Shown here: one piece after another, positions 45,301 to 55,785 of the stretch
Layout: each line of letters starts with the position of its first letter
Numbering within the stretch: position 1 is the stretch's first letter
Assembly (NCBI GenBank): GCA_025602905.1
Contig: JAHLKI010000014.1
Coordinates: 682,001 to 746,000 of the forward strand
Reading direction: 5' to 3'
Origin: Phlyctochytrium arcticum
Lineage: Eukaryota > Chytridiomycota > Chytridiomycetes > Chytridiales > Chytridiaceae
DNA length: 64,000 nucleotides
Made by a program: the position numbers and the translations under genes
Notes under the pieces: generated by a model
What the model was told of the DNA's origin: nothing
Database searches by the model: none
Seen by the model: only the letters and a program-made list of their open reading frames with translations

Positions 45301-45416
45301 CGTCGCATCAGGCAATGCTCGATATGCCTGTAAACGTTTGAGAGAACGCCATCATGCACTCTGATAGTACTTAGGCAGTTGGGAATGGGGCAGGGGACTT
45401 GGACAGTGTTGTTCAT
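42373..45416 (-). pseudogene. P2: Tnp2/CACTA-like transposase, one frameshift, one nonsense codon
   Basis: ATG at 45416 (MNNTVQVPCPIPNC). The N-terminus has CPIPNC and CPMC finger motifs. After an intron near 45080-45130 there is an acidic Ser-rich linker with a repeated AAQEG unit. A one-base shift near 44420 leads to LPYVPVSQVIQFWLLHRH. The core is continuous: FMDGFKIYKHRLKDM, GDGPGRTSFLGFKSSSD, CHDCGIL, ELYGIAYPSSAWRWPG, DPCCLAAVDFQHA, WNPWRFGQTHENKLTF and GFESLISKFSMGRTRNTNHQS. A TGA at 42660-42658 is followed in the same frame by about 95 more residues to 42373, which align with the end of P1. The order and spacing of blocks follow P1 closely. Likely a CACTA-like transposase of an undescribed clade. 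Confidence 0.75.
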
Positions 45417-45673
45417 TGTATCGGTACTTAGTATTGAAGAATGTATGAATTCTTTAAACTATCAATCAATAGAACATTGACTTTCTGTACTTTTGTTTTC
45501 TAATGTGTTTCAAGTTTCTATCACGTGTTGGAAATTTTCAAGATACCGACCACCCAGAGACTGTCCGAAGGAAAGAGACGCTACATTTTTTTTTATTTCT
45601 TTACTTGTGCATACCAACATTCAAGCTATTGCAAGGTCTTCATCATCAAAGTTGTGCATCATAAATTTTAACA

Positions 45674-45697
45674 ACCCCGCCGACGACGGCGCGGGGT
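45674..45697. repeat. G+C-rich hairpin
   Basis: ACCCCGCCG-ACGA-CGG followed by CGCGGGGT: nearly perfect self-complementarity with a two-base bulge, in an otherwise A+T-rich spacer. Confidence 0.55.
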
Positions 45698-45729
45698 GCA
45701 GCTGATGACTCAATTGTTTGTGAATGAAA

Positions 45730-45858
45730 CGTGATGAACACCTGTGTTCATAAATGATTTGTGATGAACATCCATGTTCATAAATGGTTCATCCCTGTTC
45801 ATAAATGAGTAATAATGAACTTCCTGGTTCATCCAAGTTCATAAATGAAGTTCATCTG
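45730..45858. repeat. Array of TGAAC/GTTCA palindromes with GTTCATAAATG units
   Basis: GTTCATAAATG occurs four times (about 45746, 45776, 45797, 45837). Between them, TGAACACCTGTGTTCA, TGAACATCCATGTTCA and TGAACTTCCTGGTTCA are each palindromic around a variable core. The spacing is irregular (about 20-40 bp), so it is not a simple microsatellite. Confidence 0.65.
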
Positions 45859-46137
45859 TGCCATAGTGTGCAGGTTGCCCTCCTCAGCGCAACCCGACTT
45901 TTACTATAGGGAGGCACAGTCATTGTGGCATTAAGTAAGCAGATCCGACCTCGCCGTTTTACTGTACGTTATTGCAAAACATTTGTTCACCATCTGTCCA
46001 TTTCCACGCGATCTTTTCAACTATACACCTCCAGTAAACTTTCAAACCTCACCTCAGCCGGTATTAGAAGGAGGCTGTGTGACTTTATCTGAACCTCTCT
46101 CACAGGATCTTTAGAATTACGACGCGCAAGTGACAGG

Positions 46138-49029
46138 ATGCCGCCCAAAAGAAAGGTGAGATGGGCATCTTCATGATCTCGAAAACAAGCCTTTATCCGG
46201 CTGTAGGAGTCAGTTCACTCATTCTTTTACTTCTTCTTATTACAACCATTATAGCGCCAGGTCTCAGACGGACTTAGCTGGTACGATCAGGTACCCGGTA
46301 AGAGGGGTAACAAATATGGCTATAACCCTGGATGCATCGGCTGCGGGACCAAGAGCTCAACCCGATTTCACAAGTTCATTTGGGCTGAACTTGACAGCCG
46401 TCGGGCGGCACGTTTGAGGCCCCAGGTTGGACCAGGAGCTGCTGATCCGTATGCTTGCAATGCGTGTCGAACCCGCTGGTACAAAGCAGGGATCATTCGA
46501 CAGCCCGCCGTCAGGCCCATCATCCCTGCTCAACCCAATGAGGTTGCGGCCATTCAGGAAGCCAGCATCAGTACCGACAATGTGGTGGATGCAGCAGTGA
46601 ACGCTCAAGTCAGTGACGACAACGTTGTCGATGCGGTTGCGAATGGCAGTGTCATCTTGATGACGGACTTCGAGCTTCCGGAACCTGAAGGCGATGATGT
46701 TGATATTTCTGAAACATCAGGACCATCTCCTGCGACTCTTGCTGATTTTCACCAAGAAATGCGCAACTTCATTGCTCATCCGTTCGGAGGAAATCCGTTC
46801 GTCGAGATGGACGAATTTGTCGCTCAGTATCCCCGCCTATATGAGCTCAAGTCACTCATGGTCGGACATGACGAAAGCCGGTATTCTGTTCTCTACAACG
46901 ATCGAATGAAGCGGCACTTGATCTTTGCCATATGCTATGAGGGACAGTGTATGGACCGGAAGACTGATTACGTCAAACGATATATCGGATCTGTCTTCAT
47001 CACGGGATCCCACACAGACCAACGGCTTCTTTCACGGGTGAATCTGGGCTATCATCCGTCAAAATCGATTACGCGGATGAACAACATGATCATGACGGCC
47101 CACGAGCGCGTTGTGAAAGATATTTTGGAGAATGACCCACTCTTGGTCGTCACCATTGATGACTTCCATTGGTGTCAAGTCCGCCCTGTACCAGATGCCG
47201 CAAACGCACCCGGAAAGTTTACGAGTGCGAGGACCACCGCCAACTATGCGGTAAAGCTTCACAGGGAACTGCCACCTCTTCCTCCTGCAATCACCGATGT
47301 TCTAGCTTCTGTGTTGCAGGACACAACATGGATTCCCTCAGTCCTGTGTGCTCCCGCAACGCAGACGTATGCGGAACTACGTAACGGTGAAGTTTTGTCC
47401 AAAAAAATGTACGCCTACAGTATGGCTACCAAGGCCGGATCGCAAGAGGATTTCCACATTATCGGCAGCGACAACAAGCCTATGAAGTCCGCTCTCGATT
47501 TGGAACCAGTGATGGACAATATCGAGACATTCTTGGCGAAAGTCAACTATCCTGACAAAGACGGTTCATTTAGTAAGTCTGTGGTTTTGGCCGGCGATTA
47601 CTATGTTTGGATGTACGCTAGCAAATTGCTGCGATCAGCCAAGTATAGTAATCTCAGGCCTCACGTCCTACCGGTCCCGGACAATATGCATATAGCCCTG
47701 AACATACAGGAGGCAGTCCTTGTCCATGGTTGGACAATCATACACCGGCTGTGGGTTGCCGGGTATCCGGACGTGGAAAACACAGCTCCCATCAACATGC
47801 GGCCAAAGCGCAGGACGGCAATGTTGGCCCTCTCTATGACCGCTTGGCAAGAGTGCCGTAAGGAAGTCTTGCGTTCCTACAAGGCGGCGGCATCCAGCAA
47901 TATAAAGGCAACACCTGTCCGCAAGGCGATGGTGGATTCGATCATCTCGCTTTTCGAAGATCACATTCCTCTTGCGGTGGATTGTCCGTATTTACTGTCT
48001 AGTGGGGATCTCGAACAGATCAAGATGTGCCTCAAGCGGCTGTTCCCGTTGTTCACTCTTTTGGGAAAGAAAAACTACGTGAACATTGTCCTCTACCAGC
48101 TTGGTCTCTTAGAAAAGCTTCCCTCCCACCTACCAAAAGATGTTGCAATGGCTTTCCTTTTCTCCACTTTCTCAAGTGAGGATTTGGAAGTATTTCACTC
48201 CATCCTCCGGGCCGCCATCCGCTTTCAAGATACTAATGCGCAGGTCTCAAGAAAGGCAATGTTGATAACCGCCATGAGGGGTGAGTCTGCCATCAAGCAG
48301 CTTGCGGCTATGACAGAAAGGGAGTTGGCGCTACGTGGACAACCAGTTTCGCCAATCAAAGTCGAGCCAGGTACCTCTGGTCCGGCCCGTACTCCCGCCC
48401 TATCCCCGCTAGAAAAGGCAGCCGATGATGTCGTCCCGAGGATGGTTGCGTATCTCAAGGACCTGTTCTCCACCCTTTCTCAGTTCACTTTTGACGTCGT
48501 TGGACAACATGATAAGATTCCATATGCGTCTGCTCTGCCGCATTACAACCTGATTCTCCGCCCTCCAGCTCCAGCCCCACCCGTCACCAACCCTGTACTC
48601 TCTTCCGGGTCAGCTACAACCAACAAAGAGAACACTACGGTAAACCTCCCTCCAGCCAGCGCAGAAAAGATCCCCGTGGTAGTCTTAGCTACCATCCGGG
48701 AGTCACTTCTGCCTTTGCCGCTGCGCCGTCAACCCTTCGTAAATCTCGGCAACCACATCGATGTTGAAGGGTTTCAAAGTGTTCCAATGCCGGTCGCGAA
48801 GACCCCTCTTGCTGACATTACGAATGGGCCATCTCCCAGTAAGGCCAAAAAAGTCACAGTGCGAGATTTCTTAAAATCAGACTCGCTGAAGCAAGATCTG
48901 ACCGCTTGCGGTTGCGTGATCTTCAACTGCCAATGTACAGCAATGTACCAGTGGATTGCAACCAAGTCCCTGAAGCATTTTTCAAACAACATTGACAAGG
49001 AACTTGTGCGTGATGATGAAGGTAATTAA
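46138..49029 (+). CDS. G1: intact large protein with GATA-like zinc finger and putative RNase H/DUF6589-like core
   Basis: Exon 1 is only 18 nt (46138-46155, MPPKRK); intron 46156-46260 has GTGAG and CCAG ends; exon 2 is open from 46261 to a TAA at 49027-49029, giving about 928 aa. The start is chosen because the intron joins in phase and adds the first zinc-finger half. The finger is CIGC-x37-CNACRTRWYK; CNAC-x-RW is GATA-like, though the loop is longer than in true GATA factors. An acidic linker follows. Later come VTIDDFHWCQ, VVLAGDYYVWMY, VLPVPDNMHIALN and FSSEDLEVFHS, an order of Asp, Asp, His and Glu blocks that recalls fungal DUF6589-type proteins (tentative). The C-terminus has a KEN-like block, SKAKKVTVRDF and a CGC...C group. 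No frameshift or stop, unlike nearly every neighbour. A young transposon gene and a domesticated one are both possible. Confidence 0.72.
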
Positions 49030-49504
49030 GCCAGAGGTACCGCTCAGTGTCTCGCGAGTTGCGTCCTTTTCCCGGCTATGAGCGATTAACAACCTTCTTT
49101 CAAACACTATTTAGAATCATCAGTTTCAACATCAACTCAGTAGCTCGTGTATCTCACCATGCTTACGCATTTCACGTACCCCATCAAATTCTTAGATGCG
49201 CTTAGACTGTTGGTTTTTCGGGTCAAACTCTATCCTTTATATAGTCTGAGGTAGCGGCCATGTTTTCCTTAGCTTCTTAGATATGTTTCCTTCATTCTCG
49301 TTTACTCGGTTTCGTTATTTTATATCAAGTTTGGGTGAAATTGGGTCACTTTCAGGTATCCCTTCATTCTCGCGGAAATGGTTCGGGCTGTCGGACATTG
49401 CTTATGTAAATTTTTGGCGCCAAAATCTTGGGTTGCGCTGAGTTGCCCTCTCTGCGTGCGAAGCCGACCTCGACGGATTCTTCAAACCTTCGTCTCCCTC
49501 TGCT
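49030..49504. other. Spacer between G1 and the second Ty3 element
   Basis: No gene. CCTTCATTCTCG occurs twice (about 49288 and 49361). No LTR of the following retroelement is recognisable here, so that element is probably truncated at its 5' side. Confidence 0.4.
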
Positions 49505-52500
49505 TTGGCGTGCCATTCCGTCGACCTTGGTGACCTACCTCTCAACTCCGACCCCGGATCTGAGCCGCAACCTTGCTGGACTCTGGTCGTGGTCAATTGT
49601 TTGTGGACTCCTGCCGTCCTGGATACAGGTGCCTCCGAATCCCTGCTCTCCGACAAGTACCGCGACATCCTGTGCGACTCAGCGTCTACCATCTCCGTTC
49701 CCGACATCGAATTTTGCGGCATTGGAGGGAACGTTTGGTCCAATTCCGCCGTCCCACTCAGCATCAACCTCCGCGGACACTCTGGAGAATATTTACGTTT
49801 TCGAGCGCGCTTTCGATTGATTCAGCATCCAAGGCCCCTTCTGCTCCTCGCCAACGACGTGTTGTCCCAAGTCCAAATTCAAACACTGATCCAGGTTCCA
49901 CCCCTCCCCACCTTCGCGGTTACCCTCACCAACCTGGACATCATCATTCCTTGCTCCATTTCACGATCCTTCGACACCAAGCACATGCGCGGCAAACCAA
50001 TCCAGACGGCCCTCGGTGAACTTATTTGCGATGTGCCACTCAACTCTCCCAAAGGGACTTCTCTCCCAGTCACTGCCGTCTCTGCACCCGCACCAACCGC
50101 CAGTATTTATTCCCTCGACAGCGGTCCCATCACCTCTTCGCCCGCCACTGTCCTCACCCCGTCCTCAGCCCACCCAGTAGACCCCAAAGAGAATCTGACA
50201 CTCGAACAATGGCGCACTCTTAAGACCAAATGGGACCTCGACCTGCCCCTTGTAACTCCCGCTGCTTTTGAAACTCTGCTGCACGATTCAGGACATCTCC
50301 AAGTTGATCTTCTCCGTGCTCGCCCTGTCGTGTTTGCCTTGATTCAAATCCTCCGCCGCTTTCACGACGCCTTCAGCTACGACGGCCATGTTATCGGCAA
50401 CTTCACCACTATCCCGTACAACCCCACCTTCATCAAGGCTCCCACCCCTCCTTGTCGACCTCGCCCCCTTTCCCCTGCGGACCGTGCCATCCTGGAAAAG
50501 GAACGCGACACCATGCTCGAACTGGGCCGATGGCGAAAGACCTACGACTTCGTTGCCGCAAGCGATCCCGTTCCGATCCATTACGTTGACAAGCCCACCC
50601 GAATTGCGTTCGACTACCGCGCCGTGAATGAATGTATGGCATGGGACCCATACCCACTTCCCAACATGCATGATGTCCTCGCATGGTTGGTGGCAGTTCC
50701 GTTTTGCTTCGTCTCAGGCGGCGATGCAAACAAGGGCTTCTATCAAATCTTTGTCCACCCCGATGCGCGCCCCTGCCTCTGCCTTCGACTACCCGACGGC
50801 GTCTACGAAACCCTCCTCATGCCATTTGGTCCCATGACAGCACCCGCCCACTTTAGTCGTGTTGCCGATCACGTCCTAGGGCCACTCAAATGGAAGTCAA
50901 CCAACAACTATCTGGACAATATACACTAACGGGCCAAAACAGCTGTCGACGCTCTCGACGCGATTGCCGATTGGCTACACCAATGGTCTTCCGCTCACCT
51001 CACCCTTTGTATGAATAAGTGCCACTGGCTCTTTGCTCAGATCGCTGCCCTAGGATTCATTGCCAGCTCCGACGGACTCCGCCCCGACCCATCCAAAATT
51101 GCCATCCTCGCCAACTACGCACGCCCAATCTTCATTTCTGACCTATGGTCCTTTGTTGGTCTTCTAGGCTTCTATGGTCAATTCATTGCCAACTAAGCTT
51201 CTCTGGTTTGGCCCCTCCAAGATGCGATCAACGAAGGAGTCCAAGAATACCGCAAGATCAAGAAAGACTGCGACGGGAAACGTCCTACCCATCCCGCAGC
51301 ATCCATCGTCTCTCTTCAGGACGAGCCTACTGCCTCCAATATCTTTTCCTGCTCAAAATCTTCCACCGTCTCCGACACCTTGCAAGACGATCTGGACACC
51401 TTTCATGTCAATCAAGCCAACGACATTGCCGAAAGCTTCGACCCCTTCTGTGTTGGACGCCTCAGTCGCAAACGTCCTGACCAGGGCCTTCGCCGTTTTC
51501 TTGCCCAACGACCTATCCTCTGGAATCCCGACCGCACCTCCGCCTTCAAAGCCGGCAAGATCGCATTGACCACGGCACTCGTCCTCGCACCTCCTTGCAA
51601 AGGTTTCCCATTCATAGTCAACACCGACGCGTCATACTCGGCCTTTAACGTTACCCTTGAACAAGTTCAGCCCAACTCGTCTCGCCGCCCCATTTGCTTC
51701 CACTCCCGCCGCACAACATCCACCGAAAGTCGCACCGCCCCGGTTGAACTAGAAGCAGGATGCCTTATATGGGGCCTAGACGGAACGGCTTTCACCCTTG
51801 TTACCGACCATCGCGCTCTCCTGTGGCTATCCAAGTACCAAGGCACCAACCGCAACCTCTTACAATGGTCTATTGATCTCAACTATTGGACACCATGGAT
51901 CACCATCGTTCATCGCCCCGGCCGTTTCCATCTGGTCGCCGACACCTTGTCTCGCCTTGCCGGCTCACCCACTTCTCCCGACGCTGACCCTGCCGTGGCC
52001 CTTTGCTTCATCTCACTTGCCACCACCACTCCTCTTCGACCCAACTTGTTGGCCACCATCCGACTTGCCCTGAGCTCCGACCTTCCCAGCGTCCCTCAAC
52101 GCGCCTACAAGCTCCTCTGGCCCACCCTGACGTCTCCTCCTCTTACTGCCACGGACCACCGCTTTCTTCGGGAATGGCCCCGCTCTGATGACCTTCTCTG
52201 GTGACGCCTCCACATCAAGGATGACTCGTGGAAACTTGTTATTCCCCCATCTTGCATCACTTCTGTCCTTGTGTTATACCACGACAACGGCAGCCACTTT
52301 GGGTTCCAACGCTCCTATGCTTGACTGGCTTCCCAAGTTTGGTGGAAAGGCATGTCCCGCGATACTCGCAACTATTGCCGCCACTGTCTCGTTTGCCAAC
52401 GCACCAAGACCAGCCGCGAATCTCAGCCTGGTCTTCTCAACCCACACCCTGTTGCCCCCGGCCGCTGGACTCATATCACCACTGATTTCATCATCAACCT

Positions 52501-53400
52501 GCCCATGACCCCGAGAGGATTTGATGCCATCCAGACGGACTCCTGCAAGCTCTCCAAACGCGTCCACTTTTGGGCCACCAAGTCTACCGCTACCGCCATC
52601 GACACCGCAGAACTGCTTTATACAAAACCATGTTCGACTCCACGGTATTCCCAAAGCGATTATTTCTGATCGCGACTCCAAGTTCACTTCGGATTTCTGG
52701 CAAGCCGTATGTTCCCTTCTGAAGATTGATACCGCCATGACCACTGCTCATCGCCCCCAAGGAGACGGTCAATCCGAACGCGATATTGCCACCATCGTCC
52801 AAGTCTTTCGCGCCCTCGCTTCCAAGTACCCTCACGACTGGGATTGCCACCTCCCCATCGCCGAATTCCTCATCAACGACACAATTCACGAAGTCACCCG
52901 CCAAACACGCTTCTACACGGATCCCGGTTACGAACCTCACAACCCGCTCTCCAACCTCCTTTCTCGCCCCTCTACTGTTCGCAACGCTGATGCCCTCATC
53001 CTGGCCGACCACCTCAACGACATTGCGACTCTGATCCGCGGCGAGATGGCTGAAGCTCACGACGCCCAACGCGCACGCTATGATGGCTCCCACCAACACC
53101 TCACCTTCAAGGTTGGTGATCTGGTGCGCCTATCCACCAAGGACCTTCCCGGCTACGACTCGAAACTCACTCCTTGCTGGGCTGGACCCCTCTGAGTTCT
53201 TGAGGTCGATGACTCTCGCAACAACTACCGACTCGACTTTCCTCCTCTCCTCCGCCGAATTCACCCCTGGTTTCACATTTCCAAACTTTGTCGCTTTCAC
53301 GGCTCCCCTCCGGACTCCTCCGTTCCCTCTTCGGCTCCACTGGACTCTGCCGACGCGCCTTCCATTGCTGCCATTGTCGACCATCGCATGCACTACACCC
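49505..53400 (+). pseudogene. pol: Second Ty3/gypsy pol, 5'-truncated and heavily damaged
   Basis: Protease with LDTGASESLLSDKY near 49620, reverse transcriptase with FDYRAVNE and MPFGPMTAPAHF, RNase H with VNTDAS and TDHRALLW, integrase with the finger CLVCQRTKT and the DDE residues TDFIIN, ISDRDSKF and GDGQSERD. There is no gag, no LTR pair and no chromodomain. The RT active site reads NYLDNIH instead of YLDD, so the second catalytic Asp is lost. In-frame stops: TAA at 50927, TAA at about 51194, TGA at 52202, TGA at 52322 and TGA at 53193; a frameshift lies near 52620. The sequence is much richer in C than its surroundings. It belongs to a different lineage from the 2760-8102 element. Confidence 0.88.
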
Positions 53401-53697
53401 CTAGACTTGCAAATGATAAGACAACGTTGATTTCAACATTGTAAAAATATGACACGTTGTTGGATAGTGGCAATGTTCAGGCAACATTTTGGATTCCAAA
53501 ACATTTCTTATATATTGGGTGCTCGATGTTGTATGAAGGTTGGATCGACATTCAAGCGATATTGGGGCGATGCTGTGATGCCGAGGTTGAGGCAGTATTG
53601 ATCTCAACCTTTGTACAATCAAAGAATAATGATTGTTCAGAGCTTCATCTCAATGTTGATATATGATAATGTGCAATGTTCACGAACTATGGTCTAG
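53401..53697. other. A+T-rich spacer with short inverted ends
   Basis: Starts CTAGAC and ends GTCTAG (53692-53697), and has an inner CAACGTTGA...CAACATTG palindrome. It may be a small non-autonomous element or the eroded 3' end of the retroelement. No gene. Confidence 0.3.
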
Positions 53698-53707
53698 ATA
53701 ATGCTAT

Positions 53708-55218
53708 CTATTCTTCATCATCCTCAGTTCTGCCCTCCGCACTACCCTCCCTATTGCTGTTGTTTGCGCCGTTGTTCTCATCACGACCCTTATCTTGGTA
53801 GGTGACCATGTCCTCGACCATAATGTCATCAATGAATCTGTAAGACGTGTAGATGAGAAACACGATCAATCCATTCAAAAAGACCGAACCGTTTCACTTA
53901 CGCTGGAACGGTCTCTGGGTCTTGCTTATGGATATCTTGAAGACGGTTGGTAACGCTTTCCCAGAACTTGTTGGGGGAGAATTCTTCAGGAGTGAGTAAG
54001 TTGACGACATAGCGCATGCCGCTTGATTTCTTTGATCCGGGGAGGGGTTTCGGCCATACAGTTTTGGTGCCAATTCATCAAGAAATATTTTTGTAACTCG
54101 GTCGTTGGGATAATGTAGCGGGTTCGTGGTTTGATGAGTGACTGCGCTACTGCGCTGCTGCGCAACGCGTCGCGCAGTACATCTTAGTGTCCTAGTGTCT
54201 CGGTGTCTTGGTGTCTTGGTGTTCCAGCCAACCACCGACGACCTTTACACGTGATGTCTTTTTCTTCCTTTTTCTTCTGTATAAAAGCACGTCTCGCATC
54301 TGTATTCTTGTTCTTTACACTTTTTCTCTTCCTCTGCGAGAATACACTACCCGAACTCACCGCGGCCTGGGAAGCCGCATATCTGTCCATTGTCTCTCTC
54401 TCCCTCTCTCTCTTTCTTTCTAGTAGCCGACCCCGATTCCACTGCAGATAAAGAACACGCTTCATCTTGTGCTTGTACTGGGTGAGTTGGTAACCGACTT
54501 CGGTTTGCACTTTTTGGTGGATGGAGGAAATCAGCTGGAGTTTGGGGGCCACTCCCAAACCTTGCTCGAAGATAAGGTCAGTTACACCCTCGGAATCTTT
54601 GTACCACTGTTTCTTGAATGGGTTCTTGCAGCTCCGGGCCACCTCTCCCTTGATGTTTTTCTGGGCGAGAAAGTTAACAATTTAGGAATGGTTACTTTGG
54701 AAAAGATCTTCTGAGACTTACATCGAGATCAGCCAAAATCTGCCAATTTTCGAAATGGGATCCTTCGGCATGACCAGCCTTTCTGCCTATATCCTGTATG
54801 TCCAAGAAAATTGTCAGAAGTTGCTCTCCCAAACTCTTGGTCGCGAAGTGATGGGCAGCTTCGGCAGTGCTACGATCGGTGCCCCAACGCGTCAATATGG
54901 TGGTGACTTGGTCGCGCGTCAAAGAGAGTCCAGTTGATGGATTGGGCATGCTTGGACGATCAGGAGTGTTTGAGCGGGGATACGTGCTATCACGAGGGGA
55001 ATCTTGGGGAGTCTGGCCTCCATTCAATTCCTTGGAGGAACAAGTTATAAACAAATAAGACGCAAACAACTTTTGTAAATACTTACATTCGACTGGGACT
55101 CAGTGCGTCTTCTTTTACGCGCTTTGATCCGCGCCGCCAATGCTGAACTTGAACCCTGTTGAGAGTTAGGAATTCCAGGACTGCCGGTGTTGCCGCCGTT
55201 TGCTTCGGGAAAGGTCAT
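53708..55218 (-). pseudogene. H2: homologue of H1, broken by a solo LTR and a one-base deletion
   Basis: ATG at 55218 (MTFPEANGG). Exons: 55218-55087, 55030-54722, 54660-53902 (containing the LTR) and 53837-53708, stop TAG. Exon 1 ends with a basic stretch (RIKARKRRRTES), a likely nuclear signal. Exon 2 has a Ser/Pro linker and a helical part. The joined exon 3 reads KMKRVLY, then, after removal of the LTR and one GATAA copy, PNDRVTKIFLDELAPK in the same frame. One A is missing from an A-run near 54062, shifting into WPKPLPGSKKSSGMRYVV and NKFWESVTNRLQDIHKQDP. The last exon begins FIDDIMVED. It aligns with H1 along most of its length, and the phase-0 intron before exon 3 and the phase-2 intron before FIDD/FLDD are shared. 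Function unknown. Confidence 0.65.
54114..54446 (+). mobile_element. Solo LTR, 333 bp, 5-bp target-site duplication
   Basis: Starts TGTAGCGGG and ends CCACTGCA, with GATAA on both sides (54109-54113 and 54447-54451). It holds a promoter-like TATAAAAG near 54280. It has TG...CA ends and no coding potential. It is unrelated to the LTRs at 2760 and 7837. Homologous recombination between two LTRs would leave exactly this. Orientation is taken from the TATA element. Confidence 0.88.
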
Positions 55219-55434
55219 TGTATCGAGAGAGTAAGAGACAAAGCAAGAGTACACAATTGGAAACAATGTGAAAGATGATGTGGAAGGGGGACCCAGACGA
55301 CTCTACCAGCTTTTATACCCACCAAGACTTATACCGTCATTCCAATGGATGTTTGAATGACCTAAGGAACAAATGTGTGATTGTGTCATATTGGTTGTGT
55401 GTTGAAGATGATGTAGTTCTTACCACGACATTTA

Positions 55435-55785
55435 TCATCTTCGACTGATTCTTCGTCGTCCTCGGCCAGTAACAGATGTTGATGTGCTTGTTGTACTTGT
55501 ATTACCTTCATAATTTTGACAATTCCCTGGATGAGCATGGATTAAAAAAAGCGGTTGTGGGAAGCACCTATGGTCCACACCTTGGGTCATCAATTGCTGC
55601 AACTGCTCCAGCTGACGTCGTTCTGGTGTTTGTTGGTCGTACGCATCTCGACAGTGTTGCGCCAAGTTGGTGGTTTCGACAGAAGGGAAACTTCGAGGAA
55701 ACTTTGTCCGCACCCAAGGAAGTTGAGCACAAAACACGTCAATCAAGTAACCCAAGTGTTGGTCCCAAAATTTTTGGGACCCCAT
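55435..55785 (-). CDS. Short hypothetical reading frame upstream of H2
   Basis: Open minus-strand frame with FWDQHLGYLIDVFCAQL and PERRQLEQLQQLMTQG. An alternative continuation through a small intron would give an acidic end (LLLAEDDEESVEDD). No known domain. It could be the tail of a larger broken gene; codon pattern alone does not prove it is real. Confidence 0.3.
   Translation of the reverse strand: MGSQKFWDQHLGYLIDVFCAQLPWVRTKFPRSFPSVETTNLAQHCRDAYDQQTPERRQLEQLQQLMTQGVDHRCFPQPLFLIHAHPGNCQNYEGNTSTTSTSTSVTGRGRRRISRR

Larger units (their letters stand above)
45417..46137. other. Repeat-bearing spacer upstream of G1
   Basis: No gene. It holds a G+C-rich hairpin and a palindromic repeat array (separate entries). 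The last 250 bases are the presumed G1 promoter region; no TATA element stands out. Confidence 0.4.

Noticed and set aside
52590..53099. 169-codon minus-strand frame opposite the integrase
   Set aside because: Shadow of the C-rich retroelement coding strand.
53401..53697. Possible MITE with CTAGAC ends
   Set aside because: Only six matching bases at the ends and no duplicate found; kept as a spacer note.
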